A stretch of DNA of 64,000 bases from Hypericum androsaemum (Eukaryota > Streptophyta > Magnoliopsida > Malpighiales > Hypericaceae), in NCBI GenBank assembly GCA_963995505.1, contig OZ023199.1, positions 10,213,373 through 10,277,372 on the forward strand, read 5' to 3'. Below are positions 33,653 through 45,888 of the stretch, piece after piece. Every line of letters begins with the position of its first letter. Position 1 is the stretch's first letter. The position numbers and the translations under genes are program-made. The notes beneath the pieces are model-generated. The model was not told where the DNA came from, did no database searches, and saw only the letters and a program-made list of their open reading frames with translations.

Positions 33653-34415
33653 TAGGGGTGAGCATTCGGTATATACCGATCCCGAATACCGAAAATACCG
33701 AATACCGAATAACGAAAATACCCGTTATTTCGGTATCTACCGAATACCGAATAAAAATTTTGGTATAATACCGAAAATCCCGAAAATACCGAAATTTTCA
33801 AACCCCAAATCAAAAAACCCCCAAATTGAAAACCCTAAATCAAAATCTCAAACTGAAAACTCCAAATCGAAAATCCTTACTTGAAAACCCAAACCCAAAT
33901 CGATAATCTTTAATTAAAAACCCCAAATTGAAAACCCTAAATCAAAAAGGAGAACAAATAAAGGAGATAGTGGTCTTCTCGCCAACGCCGAGGAGAGGTG
34001 GTGGTCAATGGTCATCAACGTCGAGGGGAAGGAGGGAAGGTGTATAGAAGGAGGTGGAAGCTTGGAGTCTCTGGTTTTTTTGTTGAGAGGGTGGAGAAGA
34101 AGGAGGGAGGGGAGACGTTCGGGAGAGGGAGACGTTCGGGAGAGGGAGAGGAAGAAGAATCTGGAAGTGGGTTGGGGTGAATTTTTTTTTCCTTTATATA
34201 GTTGGTATAATGGTACTTGGTAAACTTACATTTTAGTACTTCCAGATTTTTGGTATTACCAAAATAATACCGGTATATACCGAAATTATACCGAATACCG
34301 AATTTTACTGAAATTTCTCAAAAGTCGATACCGAATAAAATTCCGTAAACCGAAATACCGAATACCGAAAAAATACCGAAAATTCCGAATACCGAATACC
34401 GAATGCTCACCCCTA
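33653..34415. mobile_element. hAT-type non-autonomous element
   Basis: Flanked by the perfect 8-bp repeat CTTGAATT (33645-33652 and 34416-34423). Terminal repeats TAGGGGTGAGCATTCGGTAT, inverted at the right end. Subterminal arrays of ATACCGAA-type hexamer to octamer repeats occur on both sides, typical of hAT transposase binding regions. The GC-richer centre (33990-34190) has no recognisable gene. Confidence 0.92.
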
Positions 34416-34423
34416 CTTGAATT

Positions 34424-37400
34424 AGTTAGTATATTGAGTATCTGAATATCAAGTGTTATAAATGTTATACAAAAAATCTAGTGTCTTTGGATGATTGTGG
34501 GGTAGGTGGTCGGCTATTATGTGGAATGTCTACATTTGCCGAAGGAAAAATGAGAATGATGACCTGAATATGTTTTGGTGAACACAATGATGACCAGAAA
34601 AAAGTTTGATTTCACTTTTTGTTGCATGTAATTACACACGATGTAACGGTTAGAACGTTTAATGTAATTGAAGTTGAGCTCGGGCGTGTTTTAATGATGG
34701 GAGGACCAACCTGACTGAACTTAATTTTATACTAATTTGACTTTGTTTCACATGTCATGAAATGAAGAATTTGTAAGATAACAAATTATCACATTTGTAA
34801 GTTGAAATTGTTTGTATTAATTGAAAATATACTCACTCGTTATCTTAAAATTTTGGATTAAATATAAAAAATTTGACATAATATTATAACAGTTTCTCAC
34901 AATCTCTATGAAAATGGCACATAAATTTGATTGAAAATCCAATCTCATTACATACAAAATATAACTACGCCAAAACATGAACTTGTCCTACTTGTTGCGT
35001 GGCCGGATTAATTTTCCTACAGCGAACATCAGGAAGAGTGAGAAAAAATGCCGAGTCGTCCAGGTTTCGGATACTTTTTGGTGGAAATTCGGGTTCGGTT
35101 ACTAGTGAAAATGGCACAACAGTGCTTCCTTTTTATCGCAGATTTCGTTATAAAGGCACAGAAAATGTGTTTCCTTTCGCGCTTGAAGACATTTCGATGG
35201 CTTCTTATTTTTTTTTGGGTAAGTTTAATAATAATTGAGATATTCTGTTAATGATATAACTGAAAAAATTTAAATGATCTAATTTGAACTATTCATATTA
35301 ACAAAGTGTAACTACTTTTTTTTACACATCTTGAAAAAAATAAATTTAGGGGAATGCATGTGAGTGGTTAAAATATTAAAAAAGATTCGTGTTGATATGT
35401 CTAAATAATAAAGGGTGTTACAATGATACAATAAAAAAAGATTTACTAGCCATTTAAGTTACGTAGAAAGGAAACTATGCCACCAAATGTTATAAACAAA
35501 ATAAAATATAGAATAGTACTATATATACAACCTTCTATAAATAAATCCATGAAATTAACCCATTTTATTTTCCTAAATTATTGCAATATAAAATTATTCA
35601 TCTGAGCACTAAAATAACTTTTATTCGAAGGATAAGCTGAAAAACAACTGTTTTTTTTAGGTTCTGGCTCATGGAATGCTTCGATTAGTGATTTGGCAGA
35701 CAAGTGCCATAGAAACTCACATGCAGAGGTTGGATCGAAGTTTGGAACATCTGGAACTGTGCACACTTCGTTCTTAAGCCAAACTAGGAAGTTTCCAATG
35801 CTACTTATTTTTTCACGAAATTTCATTTCATTTCGAACTAATTACTTGCATTAACTTAGGGGGCGAGCTAAAAAACCGCGAACTGAAAGGTCCAAAAAAT
35901 ATCGTGATTTCCTCCTCTCACATTGCGTCGCCCTCCTTCCGCTCCGTCTTCCTATTTTTTCCAAAATTTGGATTTTATGGGTTCGAACCTAAACCGTACC
36001 AAAATAATCAGATCGATCATAACTGATGTCCAAATATTTTAATTTGGTTTGGTTCTAACATTTTTCCTACAATGGTTCTCACATTTCGAATCGAATCAGA
36101 TTAGTAAATAGATTAGTTCAGTCCATTTGATCACTCCTATTTGGGCTTAACACAATAGTGGATGGTTAGTGAATTAGCGGGACTTGTTGATTAATCGGTA
36201 ATTTTAGTTCCAAATCATTGACCGTAGTGATGATTATATTCTTAAACTGTAACAATGTGTTCATGGTTAGAGATATTTAAAACTATAAATGAGTTAAGTA
36301 GATTATGTGAAGGAGAATAATAAAAAATATATATTTTTCCTATTTTCTAACGTTAAGTTTTTAGGATAAATAAGTAGTTCATTTGATTGAAAGGCAACAA
36401 TAAGCTTATGGAAAAGGTGAACAATATTAATTTTAATGCAGTAACCAAAACCAGTAATTTTACACTTACGATAGCAATACTAGATCTTTGATTCGGCTAC
36501 TACGTTTCATAATCTTTTTTAATTGTAACCAATTTTTTTCTAATTATACATTTTTAAACAGGATTAGAGTCAATTAATAAAATAAACGTACAAAATTAAT
36601 TTATATATGGCCCACATGGGTTATTATGGTTTTGAAACTTTGTAATCCTGATTCCATTATTTTAGAACTAATTATGTAGCATCGGGGTGGCTGGACCTAG
36701 GGTGACGGCCCCGGGGTCACTTATTGGCCTAATTTTGCTTTTGCGAGCAGGAGCATTCGATTTTCGTGTCACTCCTGCCCCGTATCTGTTTATACACATT
36801 TGTCTCTTTCACCTTTCCTTAAAAAGTTGCATTTATTTTTGTCATATTACTTAATTTTTCCCATTTGAAAATATGCTTGAATTTGAATTTGGTCCTTTCA
36901 AGCTTTTCGAATATACGCATCCTAGAAATGCAGCAGTTAACAACGAATCACAAATATAACTAAATACCCTTCTAAAAAAACAACGAATGTAACTAAATGC
37001 CGAGAGGCAAAGCATATATCGTCGACTCATATAACAAATATTTAGATCAACAAATAAATAAGTTATTCTAATGTATAGTAATTTTGCGGTATAAGACTAT
37101 TAATTTGTAAAAAACTTACCGTATAACAATCTAATATTGAGTTGGTGGATGTGGTCAAATATTTTTTAAGGTAAAGGATGAGTTCATTTTGTTGCTACGC
37201 AGCCCTCGCGAATCGTTAATCACCAGTTTTTACGCAAATTTGACAATATATATACCATATGAGAGTGACAATGATGACGTAAGCAACATCATTTTGGTTA
37301 CTCGAGATCTTCAGGTCGAGGACACACTATCTTTTGGTGGATCAGTTTCCAATTTGCACATCCCATACTTAAATTTGCATGCAAAATACTCTGGTGCGAT

Positions 37401-37790
37401 TCCAGAAGTTCGAGCTAGGTACCAATTAATTGAAATTCGAAGAGGGTAAGATCTTCTCACGATGATAATTCTCCCAACAAACATTTAAAAGTCGAACTCA
37501 AATTAACGTCTTTGCTCGGTTAAACAAGAGAATATATAGCAACACAGAGAGTTCAAAACCTCCATCGACAACCATAAAACTAACCCTCGAGATTCAGACT
37601 ACTCGTGTCCTAAGACGATGTAATTACGATAGTTTAATCCAGACAAAAAACAGCAATTCCATTTGCTAGCATCAGATCTACTAACGTCCATCCATAAAAA
37701 TGCTTAGCCTCGAAAACTTGGATCCGATTTGAAACACGGGAGAGCTCCGCGTGAAAGGAGAAGATCAATGAAGGCCAATCAAGGGGGATG
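34424..37790. other. AT-rich intergenic region
   Basis: No gene supported. Short open frames at 34999-35238, 35578-35826 and 37189-37449 show no motif, codon bias or homology that I recognise. A possible degenerate hAT MITE lies at about 35857-36149 (TAGGGGGCGAGC at the left, GATCACTCCTA at the right), but no matching 8-bp flank is seen. Confidence 0.5.
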
Positions 37791-38839
37791 CCAACCTGCA
37801 GGACCATAAACACAAATTAGAATAATACAGAACTTGCACCATCCAACTTGAGAAAACTCGAGCAATCGTCAAACCAACTTCAATGGTAGCCAAGGGCAGA
37901 TGCAGCCGAGAACTATATCATTACACAGCAGTTTGGATCACCAGCTACGCTGTAATGCATCAACTTGACCATACATCAACTACTAAGTTCTCATACATGT
38001 AATAACAATTTATAGCAACATTTATATAGTAATAGAAGCTAGCATCCACAAAGACGATGACTTCTTTGGCGAAACATTTGGTTTAACATTTGGTTTGGGG
38101 GAAACAATCTGCACCATATCTCACAGCTTGAAAAGAAAGGCAAAAGTACGGTCCTGTAAAGAACATGATTCAGCTATGAAGCGGAGATGCATGAAACACT
38201 GTAGCCCAAAACTAACCGGTCAGCACAAGGGAAATTAATAGGGCTTGAGTTTTTGCAGCCAAAAAAGAAAAAGAAAACAGACTAATTCCCGCTGCATGTC
38301 TGTACTTTTGTTAAATCAGCCAACTAGTACATAAACAGAACTTATGCGTACCCCCAAACAGAACTTGTAAAGAATCTTCTAATACTGGTTCCTGAACAAT
38401 GAGATTTAACTTCTATGATATAAATTTGACTCCTGATGCAGCAAGACATTACATGGTCGACAGCTCAAGATGTAAGTTCCCAAAACAACAGAGTGCTTGT
38501 GAAACTATTCTGATTAAGCAAATCGAAATAAAATACCCCATTGTGCGTTAATTGATTCTAGAAGGAGAGGACTAAATGCATTTGTAAATCAATGACGGTC
38601 ACTCACCCAGTTTCTCCTTGTGATTCTCAAAGGAGAGGACTAATTCATTGGTAAATAGCAAAGACCCTTAGCAACAGGAACTATCATACAAGCATCTATG
38701 AAATTAAACAACAAGGTCATCGTCATATGCTAAGTATGATGTCGAGTGAAATTTGAAAGGAACTCGAGAAATGAAATAGATTACAAGTAATTGTGAACTA
38801 CTCAAGGAAAAAAGAATAATATCAAAAGGCAAAGTACCC
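37791..38839 (-). other. Downstream region of eIF3d
   Basis: Probable 3' UTR and flank of the - strand eIF3d gene. No other feature is evident. The polyadenylation point could not be fixed. Confidence 0.45.
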
Positions 38840-40576
38840 TCAAGCTTGAGCTTCGGTCTCCTTCTCTTCCTTATCGTTCGCAACTCCATCCCCGTTTTCC
38901 TCAGCATTTTCAGCACCCTCTGCAAGGGGTTGAACTTGCTCATCTTCAGGCAAAGGCTCCTCCACATAATCATTCTCGAAAGCATCAGCTGGAACCTCAT
39001 ATATCCTAACTTGTGGTTTAGAGGGGTCTTTCACCAGCACATACTTTCCCTCGTTCAACTTCATACACAAGTCCACAATACTCTTCACAATCCCCCACAT
39101 ATTAGAAGTATTCAAATTGATCTGTGTGGCAAACTCCTTTGGCTTGTATCCCGCAACAGCCAAAATCACATGGTTAAAATGATCCCTAGGATGAACCCTT
39201 GAAACAAACCCCAGCTTCATCAGATCAGCACTAGCCAACAACGCCTGGGCAGTCCACTTTGCGAGCTTGTTTGCATTATTCTTCAGCTCATTAGCCAACA
39301 CTGCACCCCTCTGAGTCTCAAGCTTCTGCCTCCAATCAACTCCGGAATACTTGGAGTCAAACTCGTTGAGCGCATTCACAGTTAGGAACGACTTCTGGTT
39401 ATTAAGCTCACTAACACTGTGCACCTCACACCTCGCAACAAGGTGCATATCATTATCAAGCTTCCACTTCCTATACCTATAAGCCACAGATGCAGCCTCC
39501 TCACCCTCAGTGGCAAACGGGTTACCCTCATCAAAGGCCACCTTTTTCCCATCCCTGATCAACACCTGCTGCGAGAAATTCTGATTGATGTAAGCAGCCT
39601 CCACGCTCAGCGAGTAAGCGGAATTCATATCATCCTTGGCCTCAGGCAAGGGCTCCTGCGAAGTCTCGTGCACGGACAACAAATCCAACTGCGACCCGTC
39701 CCGCTTATCAAAGAACAACTTATTCCCAACCCTCTGGACCACAATGTCCCAAGAATAAACTGACCTAGGGGCACACATGAGCGTGGCCAGTATAGTATCC
39801 GTCGCAAAGACGGTAGCTTTATCCTCATTGGCCAATCTCCTAATAACAGGATCATCAGTGGTGGTTACCTTGAAGAAGTTGCGGTTCTTAAACCGCTCCA
39901 GGCGACGCTCGTTCTTCGGGGTGATACGGTCGTACGAACGATCGTAAAACTCCAATCCGCCGCAGAAGAGGAGGTCCTCGGGCTCCGGGACGGAGAATGA
40001 CAGCTTCGAGAAGGTCGAAAAAGGGATCTGGTCGAGCATGTTCCACTCCGGCTGAATGTCCACGGAGGACTTGAAGGCGGCCGCCTCGCGACGAGGCTGG
40101 TTCTGGTGTCCCCTATTCATGTGGTACATCCGGTCGCGGCGGGCCCGCTCCCGCTCCATGTCACGCTTCTTCAGCTCCACCTCCTCGTCGCGGCGTTGGG
40201 GGAGCTGCGACCGGTTGGACGGATGGTTGAACCGCCACTTGGGGCCGAACCGGGGCTTTGGTGGGGGCTTGCCGTCGACGAGGTGGAACGAGTCCTCGTC
40301 GCCGCCGGAGACAGCCGGGAAGGAGTCGTCGGCGGTGAAATCGAAGACGGAATCGACCCCCTGGTTGTTCTTCGAGCCGGTCCCGGGACGGTTCCCCTGG
40401 TTGTTCATGGACCGGGTCCAGTCGGCGATCCGGCCGAGCTTGTCGGATCGGGAGAACGGCGCGAAGGGGACGTTGAGCGGGAGGTTATGAGACGACGCCG
40501 TTGAGACAGTCGCATCCGGCGGGCCCCACCCGTCCGGGTTGCAGGGGACGGCTCCTAGGTCGAATCCTGCTCCCAT
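38840..40576 (-). CDS. EIF3D: Translation initiation factor eIF3 subunit d
   Basis: 578 residues in one exon, close to the ~590 of plant eIF3d. I place the start at 40576 (MGAGFDLGAVPCNPDGWGPP), because plant eIF3d proteins begin MxGGFDLGxVPxNPDGWGPP. The frame stays open to a Met at 40726, but that extension is hydrophobic and unlike the family. An Arg-rich RNA-contacting stretch lies near residues 130-160 (KKRDMERERARRDRMY). The cap-binding/gate region with DTILATLMCAPRSVYSWDIV is intact, and the C-terminus is acidic. It acts in the cytosolic eIF3 complex on the 40S subunit. Confidence 0.97.
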   Translation of the reverse strand: MGAGFDLGAVPCNPDGWGPPDATVSTASSHNLPLNVPFAPFSRSDKLGRIADWTRSMNNQGNRPGTGSKNNQGVDSVFDFTADDSFPAVSGGDEDSFHLVDGKPPPKPRFGPKWRFNHPSNRSQLPQRRDEEVELKKRDMERERARRDRMYHMNRGHQNQPRREAAAFKSSVDIQPEWNMLDQIPFSTFSKLSFSVPEPEDLLFCGGLEFYDRSYDRITPKNERRLERFKNRNFFKVTTTDDPVIRRLANEDKATVFATDTILATLMCAPRSVYSWDIVVQRVGNKLFFDKRDGSQLDLLSVHETSQEPLPEAKDDMNSAYSLSVEAAYINQNFSQQVLIRDGKKVAFDEGNPFATEGEEAASVAYRYRKWKLDNDMHLVARCEVHSVSELNNQKSFLTVNALNEFDSKYSGVDWRQKLETQRGAVLANELKNNANKLAKWTAQALLASADLMKLGFVSRVHPRDHFNHVILAVAGYKPKEFATQINLNTSNMWGIVKSIVDLCMKLNEGKYVLVKDPSKPQVRIYEVPADAFENDYVEEPLPEDEQVQPLAEGAENAEENGDGVANDKEEKETEAQA

Positions 40577-40599
40577 CTCTTCTCTCTCTGTTTCTGGAG

Positions 40600-40608
40600 A
40601 AACCCTAA
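40600..40608 (+). promoter_or_regulatory. Telo-box in the eIF3d leader
   Basis: AAACCCTAA as read on the + strand, 24 bp upstream of the eIF3d ATG. A second, AAACCCTAG, is at 40684-40692. Telo-boxes are common near the start of plant translation-machinery genes. Confidence 0.5.
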
Positions 40609-41329
40609 TTTGTCTCGCTACGTATAAATTGTAAACGAGAAAGAAGAATAAGAAGAAGAAGGAGCGGAGAGGAGATAGTGGAAAAACCCTAGTTGGTGGA
40701 TATGACTTTACGGTATTGTGCCTCAATCAGGCTCTGGTGGGCTTTTTAGATAGGGAAACTATCCGTACCATAGCCCAGATATTGGACAAGCCCGATCACG
40801 GTTGGATAAGTAGTAACTAATCTTGGTTCGAGCCGCGGAAGACTATAAAGAGGCGGTAAAATTCTTGTTAGATTTTTAATGAATTAAACTCGAAATTTTA
40901 GATTTAAGCTAAAATAATTCATTCACCAATTGATGTAACTGGTAATTCGTGCCGAAAAAGCTGCTTAGAATAACAATCGAGTTACCTAAATAAGATTAGG
41001 GATGGCAATGGGCAGGATCCGGGTAGGACCTATGGGACCCAGATCCTTACCATCTTTCTAAATAGTGGACCCGGATCCTTACCCTTATCCTCTTTAAAAA
41101 TAAGGATTCGAACAGGATTTTGGTCCTAAAAAACCGGGCAGGATCAGGGCGACCCGCGGGTCCATACTTTTTTTAAAATATTTAATTTTAAAATAATTAA
41201 ATTATCTTTTGATAGTTTTCAAATAGTAATGGGACATTTTCATTCATTAAACACATCAATACAAAGAAACCAAAAAAGCAAATCCAAAAAAGCAAATCCA
41301 AAAAAAGTTAAAATCGGGTAAGTTAAAAT

Positions 41330-41680
41330 CGAGAATTTGGTTCGTGATTTTTGCTGCTATTACTTGGGGCATGTGGCTACTTCGTAATGGTATTATCTTC
41401 AATGAGGAGAGGTGCAATAATGAGCTTCTCCTGCATTCTATGCTCTTTCATGTCAAAGAGTGGATCATTTGGAATGATGCCTCGATCATTTACAATCAAT
41501 CGCTGCTCACTTTCTTGATTACCTACAAGGATTTATAAGTCCCTCTTCTTCACCTCTTGAGGTTGAGGGAACGTTTTGTTCAGAGGTGGGGTTGTAACTG
41601 ATGTAAATATCGGGCCCCTGTATCTTGTCTTTCTTTTTGCACTTTCTCTGTTTTGAACTTTTGTTTTAATAAAAAATATT
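41330..41680 (+). pseudogene. LINE 3' end nested in the hAT element
   Basis: WGMWLLRNGIIFNEE followed by LLLHSMLFHVKEWIIW is the region after the zinc-binding RT domain in plant LINEs. The tail contains TTTTAATAAAAAAT. Strongly 5' truncated, as is usual for LINE insertions. Confidence 0.65.
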
Positions 41681-41686
41681 TATCTG

Positions 41687-41797
41687 CCAAAGGCCATTTG
41701 GTCTAACGGCATAGGTGTTGGAGGATTTGACAAAAGTTCAGGGTTCAAACTTTGGCATAGGCGTATTCTTGATGTAATTTAACTTCCAAAAAAAATA
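41687..41797 (+). mobile_element. tRNA-derived SINE
   Basis: A-box-like TTGGTCTAACGGCATAGG and B-box-like AGGGTTCAAACT, ending in an A-rich tail. The imperfect flanking repeats AATATTTATCTGC and AATATTTACCTAC support retroposition. Same family as 45618-45729. Confidence 0.7.
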
Positions 41798-42103
41798 AAG
41801 AATATTTACCTACAAAAAAATTAGAATTTGGTATTATGTCTAATAATTAATATACATATATATTATTTTAATATTAATTTAAAATTTTTGGATAGGATCA
41901 GGGCAGGATCCTATAGATCCATACACATGCCCTTATCCTTTAAAAATATCAGGATCCGGGCAGAATCAGTGTCTAGACCCGGTCAAAGTCAACGGGTCTT
42001 GGACCCTTCAGGTTTGAATCAGGGTAGATCTTTAGGATAAGTATCTAATTGCCATCCCTAAATAAGATGGTCTTCAAGAAAAGAAAAACAATGGTCACTT
42101 TCA

Positions 42104-42985
42104 TAAGGGTGACGGATAGGGTGTTGCTACTATAGAGTGGGCAGCACCATCCGGTTTTGATTTTGTACCGTTGATTATGGGTTAGGGCACGCATCATTTT
42201 TGATCCTGTGGCTCAGATTGAAATGCACAATTACAAAGGCATTTTGGGAACACCCATCATTAATTTCTCTACAAGGACAAGGCATTGATTTTTTTTTTAA
42301 TGATGTCTTTATTCGGTTATGAATTATTTATAATCAAGAAGATTTATATTATTTTCATTAATGAGTCTTATTCCAATAAAAAAACTCTCAAAATTATGAT
42401 AATTATTTATAATCAAGCATATCATTATATACTCCCTTAACCACATGGTGTACCCTTCGAAGCCAAACAATGTGTTATATGAAAAATATTAAATGTCACA
42501 GAACAATTGTCTTGTACCTTCTTTTTATTGATCTCTCCCAAAAGTCGATCATTTTATGTTGTTTTGTGTGTGGTTGTTATGTGCTGATGTGTCACTGTTC
42601 TATAACTATGTGCCACTATTCTATGTGTATATGTCGATGTTCTATATATATGTGTCATTGTCGTGTAATTGATGTGCCCTTAGAGTTTTTGCTTGATTTG
42701 TCTTTGTTGGTACACTATGTTGATTTTGGTGATACATCGTTGAAAATATAATCGAAATTAATGATATCTTTGATTATAAATAAATAAGGCTCATAATTCA
42801 AGGAGAAATTTCTTGATTGAAAAAAGATATTTATTAATTAAAATAAGAGAAATTTCTACCATGAAGGAAAATAATCAATGTCTTACATTGTAGAGACATT
42901 AATGACATGCTCATTTCAAAAATGTTAATGCTTATTCACCAATAGCTATTCTATTTTTGTGTTGGGAACCCAGCACTGAATCCAG
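42104..42985. mobile_element. Inverted-repeat element (MITE-like), borders approximate
   Basis: CATTAATTTCTCTACA and GGCATTGATT (about 42250-42295) recur in reverse complement near 42885-42915, and flanking ATAATCAA/AAATTATGA motifs are also mirrored. A small tandem ATGTGTCA(C/T)TGTTCTAT repeat lies at 42575-42665. No TSD recognised. Confidence 0.5.
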
Positions 42986-43009
42986 CTCCCTTTATAAGAT
43001 AGAGCAAAA

Positions 43010-43774
43010 CTAGAGGTAAGTACGATGTGGTTTTGTGGAGTAAAACCATTGCGTGACACCGCACCGCGGAAAAAATTAAAAATCCCACCACGGGTTTAGG
43101 GCCCATTTAAGAAAAAATAGAAAAAGGCCCATAGATGTCCCAATAAAGTTGGGCCAAATCGAAAATTTGCGAGCCAGAAACACAAATTTTCTCCTAAACA
43201 ATCTGCGATGCTGTTGAAATTCCAAGTTCCTACCCAAATTTTTGCCTCAGAAAACAACTTCCAACCCAAATTAAACATGATCCAAATTTCAAGCATATCA
43301 AAACATGAAACGAATTCAGAACATTCAGCAACACATCAAAACAACCTTCGAAGTTCCAGCCTTCAAAGCAACGCACCAACTTCCAACTCCAAAGTTCAAG
43401 AGCCTTTTCCCGCAGATAGGGGAAGGGTTGAAGGGGTGAAAATGGGGAAAGCGACCTCAGATAGCGAAAGGGTAATGGTGATTAGAGCCTCCGCCCTCTA
43501 GGTTTTTCGCTAAATCGAGGAGGGGGAAAAGAAAATAGAGTTATATACTAGATAAAAACGACGCAATTTTGGCCAAAATGAAATTATATTCAAGCAACGT
43601 CATTTTACTAGTGCGGTTTCACGGTTTAAAAAAATGAAACACCGACCTCGTACCGAGTTAATACGGTTACGGTTTGAAACTGCACCACGATACTAAGTAC
43701 ACATGCGATTTTATTATTTTGCAGTTTGCGGTTCGGTCGGTTCAATAGTTTTGTACATTTTGAAGCTCACCCTA
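43010..43774. mobile_element. Possible degenerate hAT element
   Basis: Right end AAGCTCACCCTA mirrors a weak left end TAGAGGTAAGTAC, and subterminal AAACCG-type motifs flank a GC-richer core (43190-43510). No 8-bp TSD matches, so this is tentative. Confidence 0.3.
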
Positions 43775-45607
43775 AGGGCTAAGCGAAACTTCCAAAAGAG
43801 TCCGGGAGTATAATAATACACAGGTTCCAATATAATTCAGGTATAGCCCGATGTTGTCCTCACCACTAGAGAATGGGCTTTGTCTAAAGTTGCCTAAAAC
43901 TGTTGGCCTTGGCCACACAAAACATAAAAAACGTCAAAAACAAATTGACAGCTTATTAGTCGCTAAGCTAGAAGGATCATGCTGGTTTACTAGTTTGATA
44001 TTATATATGCGGATAACGATTAAATTTACTAGCGACTTGTTTGTCATCATTTTATCAAATTACAAAGTACGAATATAAAATTTTGATTAAAATAATTCGC
44101 ATTATTCAATATATGGATCAACTCCAATGATATTTATTATGACACTTTTATGACATTTCCTATTGCAAGTTCCATGTATCTGCATGGCTTTAGGACACCC
44201 ATTTATACACGTAAAAGGTCATATGAACCTCTTGTGTTTTATCTTACGAACGTAACTCACAATGTTCATGTGATCGCCGGGAAAAAAAAGAAACGCAACA
44301 GCCCAAGTAAAAAAGAAACCGAACAAAGAGCAAGAAATAAATCATCTTTTGATTAGTCCCATGTTTCCACTTGAATTTGACTTGCTGAGTATACATTAAA
44401 TTAAATGTGAGTATATTAAATTATATACGTGTCGCGATTATAGTAAGAAATTTCTCACTTTGAGTATTAGATTATAAATTTTAACTGAGTTTACTCCCTC
44501 TTTCTTAAGTAAGAAAGTTTTATTCAATTTCTATTAATCTAAATCTTGTTGTACAAAATTACTCGATTCCAGGATAATCGGGAACATAGAATTTTTTACT
44601 AAACCTTTCAAATCCTAGTAACAACATTTACATTAATTATCACAATTAGTTAAATGTTAAGATAAATTTGGAGGACCCAATTGGCATCTTGGACGAGGCT
44701 AAACACTGTAGCGACATGCACTAACTTAATGGAAAATTAAAGTAGACAAAATGTTGGGTCTTACTCCTAACTTGTCGACGACAAAATTAGAACAATATTT
44801 AATCAAGTAACGTTACGACTCAGGAAAAGTGTCGGTCACGTGAACATGTCAGAAGATTGCTAATCCTGACAAAATGTCATAACAGGGACGTCGAGAACAA
44901 ATTTCCGCCCTCACATTTTGATGCAAGTTGATATCACATAAAGTGCAAATACATTGAACAATAACTAAAGAGCGAGGATTCGTTCTTTCTTATTAAAAAA
45001 AAGAATACTAGTTGCCAAATATTTTTCAAAAATATTCAACAGCAAATCGTTTTTATACCAAAACTTGAAATGCAGTTGGACAAGCACCGATCACCACTAG
45101 ACCAAGTGGTTAAACGAACGGTTAACCCAATTAGATCCACGGACCTTACACCTAGATCGATGGCCAAATTGGGCAACATGATTTTTTTGAATTTTAATAG
45201 ATTAATGATAATTGAAGTATATTTAAATTATTAAACATTTTAATGCTAAATAAAATAAATTTAAAAATTCCAACCCGACCGATAGTTCAACTGGTCAAAC
45301 AAAAAAAATTGATAAAAATTCTAGTCCGTTTTAAAAAATATTGCTACTTTCAGCTAGCAAAAATTGTTAAAATATCAATATCTAACTCGCGACCTTAGTT
45401 GATAGATTTTTTGCATCACAATCAAATATGGAATAGTTAACAAACCAGCAAGTGAATGAAAGTGATTTTCTCTTTGGCTACAAATAAATCCAAGTATATT
45501 TTTCCATCAAATGACAAAAAAATTGAAAAATGCATGCATGCATTTACTACACTTGTGACGTTCACAATTCTCTGGTGATTTAACAATGGCTTCACAATGA
45601 TTAAAAT
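43775..45607. other. AT-rich intergenic region
   Basis: No gene supported. Only short motif-free open frames. Confidence 0.5.
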
Positions 45608-45617
45608 ATCTCCGCTG

Positions 45618-45729
45618 TGCCAAAGGATTTGTAGCCCAACAATACAAGGCATTGTAAATATCTAGGAAGTTCGGGGTTCAAACCCTAGCATGTGTTAGGG
45701 TGTAAAATTTACCTTTCAAAAAAAAGAAC
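45618..45729 (+). mobile_element. tRNA-derived SINE with clear TSD
   Basis: Flanked by ATCTCCGCTG (45608-45617 and 45730-45739). B box CGGGGTTCAAACCCTAGC; A-rich tail TTCAAAAAAAAG. Shares the CCAAAGG start and the AATTTACCTTTC-A(n) end with the SINE at 41687. It lies about 150 bp beyond the 3' end of the kinase coding region. Confidence 0.8.
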
Positions 45730-45888
45730 ATCTCCGCTGCGATTGCTTATGTGTACATATATTTGCAAAGAGACTGAACCTCAGAGCAGACGTTTGCCAA
45801 TTCTCACACAAATACAGCATAAAAACCACTACAAAAGGGCCGAGAGATCAAACCTTCATTAATTACAGAGTGACCCAGAAGCAGAGAC

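Larger units (their letters stand above)
40997..42060. mobile_element. hAT-type element with nested LINE end and SINE
   Basis: Flanked by the perfect 8-bp repeat AATAAGAT (40989-40996 and 42061-42068). Starts TAGGGATGGCAATGGGC and ends GCCATCCCTA. GGATCCGGGT-type subterminal motifs occur on both sides. Inserted about 420 bp upstream of the eIF3d start codon. Its interior is filled by a LINE 3' end and then a SINE. Confidence 0.9.

Noticed and set aside
35857..36149. hAT MITE with TAGGGGGCGAGC and CACTCCTA ends
   Set aside because: Ends only loosely mirror each other and the flanking 8-mers do not match, so it was left as a remark rather than a feature.
37189..37449. 86-codon frame in spacer DNA
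   Set aside because: No recognisable motif, no codon bias, no splice context; likewise 34999-35238, 35578-35826, 42470-42751 and 58346-58588.
40577..40726. A 50-residue N-terminal extension of eIF3d starting at 40726
   Set aside because: The extension is hydrophobic and low-complexity, overlaps telo-boxes typical of leaders, and known plant eIF3d proteins start at the MGAGFDLG position.
41687..41797. Possible tRNA gene (A- and B-box-like sequences)
   Set aside because: It cannot form the acceptor and anticodon stems, has an A-rich tail and TSD-like flanks; it is a SINE. The same holds for 45618-45729.
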